From Tardiphaga sp. (lineage in GTDB: Bacteria > Pseudomonadota > Alphaproteobacteria > Rhizobiales > Xanthobacteraceae): DNA of 6,591 nt. Below the pieces are notes generated by a model that made no database searches, was not told where the DNA came from, and worked only from the letters and a program-made list of their open reading frames with translations. Both the position numbers and the translations under genes were made by a program. Shown here piece by piece: positions 6,052 to 6,591 of this stretch. How positions within the stretch are numbered: the first letter of the stretch is position 1; each line of letters opens with the position of its first letter. The stretch lies in the NCBI GenBank assembly GCA_028290765.1, contig JAQGJF010000783.1, positions 1 through 6,591 of the forward strand. The letters run 5' to 3'.

Positions 6052-6591
6052 ATGAGTAAGGTCGGTACGAGCGACTCCAAGAACACGCTGTATTGCTCGG
6101 TCTGTGGGAAGAGCCAGCACGAGGTCCGCAAGCTGATCGCGGGTCCCACCGTTTTCATCTGCGATGAGTGCGTCGAACTCTGCATGGACATCATCCGTGA
6201 AGAGAACAAGTCTTCGCTGGTGTAGTCGCGCGTCGGGATTCCGACGCCGAAGGAAATCTGCAAGGTTCTCGACGTCTTCGTGATCGGCCAGAGCCACGCC
6301 AAGAAGGTGCTCTCGGTTGCGGTCCACAATCACTACAAGCGGCTCAATCACCAGACCAAGCACAACGACGTCGAACTCGCGAAGTCGAACATCCTGCTGA
6401 TCGGCCCGACCGGCTCCGGCAAGACCTTGCTGGCGCAGACGCTGGCCCGCATTCTCGACGTGCCGTTCACGATGGCCGACGCGACGACGCTGACCGAAGC
6501 CGGTTACGTCGGCGAGGATGTCGAGAACATCATCCTGAAATTGCTGCAGTCGGCCGATTACAACGTCGAACGCGCGCAGCGCGGCATCGTC
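6052..6591 (+). pseudogene. clpX: clpX, ATP-dependent Clp protease ATPase subunit: 5' part, interrupted by an in-frame TAG at codon 58
   Basis: ClpX is the hexameric AAA+ unfoldase that recognises tagged substrates and feeds ClpP. The ATG at 6052 follows a GGAGACAGG ribosome site (6042-6050). Codons 1-57 encode the zinc-binding domain with all four ligands (Cys15, Cys18, Cys37, Cys40; [12 protein letters not shown]). Codon 58 (6223-6225) is TAG, where I recall family members having Lys. After it the frame continues without a shift through [12 protein letters not shown], the ATP-site region HNHYKRLNH and Walker A GPTGSGKT (residues 118-125, 6403-6426), to residue 180 at the window edge, just before the expected Walker B. 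Val17, Val61, Val75 and Phe76 also differ from the usual residues (Phe, Asp, Asp, Tyr). As written, the product is a 57-residue zinc domain; restart at GTG 6280 has no visible ribosome site. Clean downstream conservation means either a very recent mutation or sequencing error. Gene identity is certain; its broken state is not. Confidence 0.9.

Noticed and set aside
5661..6059. 132-codon frame between clpP and clpX
   Set aside because: It starts with TTG without a ribosome site, crosses several hairpins and the clpX start, and its product resembles no known protein.
6223..6225. TAG read as pyrrolysine or by genetic recoding
   Set aside because: The clpP gene in this window ends with a normal TAG, there is no special context at codon 58, and pyrrolysine is not expected in this bacterial group.
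6223..6293. Adenine-focused changes in clpX as diversity-generating retroelement mutagenesis
   Set aside because: There is no template repeat or reverse transcriptase in the window, many adenines in the same stretch are unchanged, and an unfoldase linker is not a plausible target.

Overview
The window is chromosomal DNA from an alphaproteobacterium, most likely of the Bradyrhizobium/Rhodopseudomonas/Nitrobacter group. The evidence is high GC, strong GC preference at third codon positions, and trigger factor, ClpP and ClpX sequences that closely resemble those of that group as I remember them. The order tRNA-Leu, tig, clpP, clpX is also typical of it. I could run no search, so the genus is an inference.

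Left part (1-2921): the window opens inside a bifunctional NAD(P)HX repair gene. The end of the epimerase domain and the whole ADP/ATP-dependent dehydratase domain are present. A hairpin that could work in both directions separates it from two minus-strand genes: a small PEGA-like lipoprotein, and a Tat-exported protein with a multicopper oxidase fold whose copper sites are mostly destroyed.

Right part (3071-6591): tRNA-Leu(UAG) and then the protein quality-control cluster. Trigger factor meets nascent chains at the ribosome, ClpP is the proteolytic chamber, and ClpX is the AAA+ unfoldase that feeds it. Each gene has its own leader, and the 336 and 420 nt gaps around clpP hold hairpins and possible promoters.

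The main anomaly is in clpX. The reading frame is well conserved through the Walker A region, but codon 58 is an in-frame TAG, and several nearby codons differ from the usual family residues, mainly by A-to-T changes. This is either a real, recent lesion in a normally important gene or locally poor sequence. Other points worth a look are the copper-site losses in the oxidase-like protein, a low-GC patch inside the NAD(P)HX dehydratase gene, and a perfect 16-bp palindrome just upstream of clpX. I see no mobile element, CRISPR array or convincing new multi-gene system; most of the window is ordinary housekeeping DNA.
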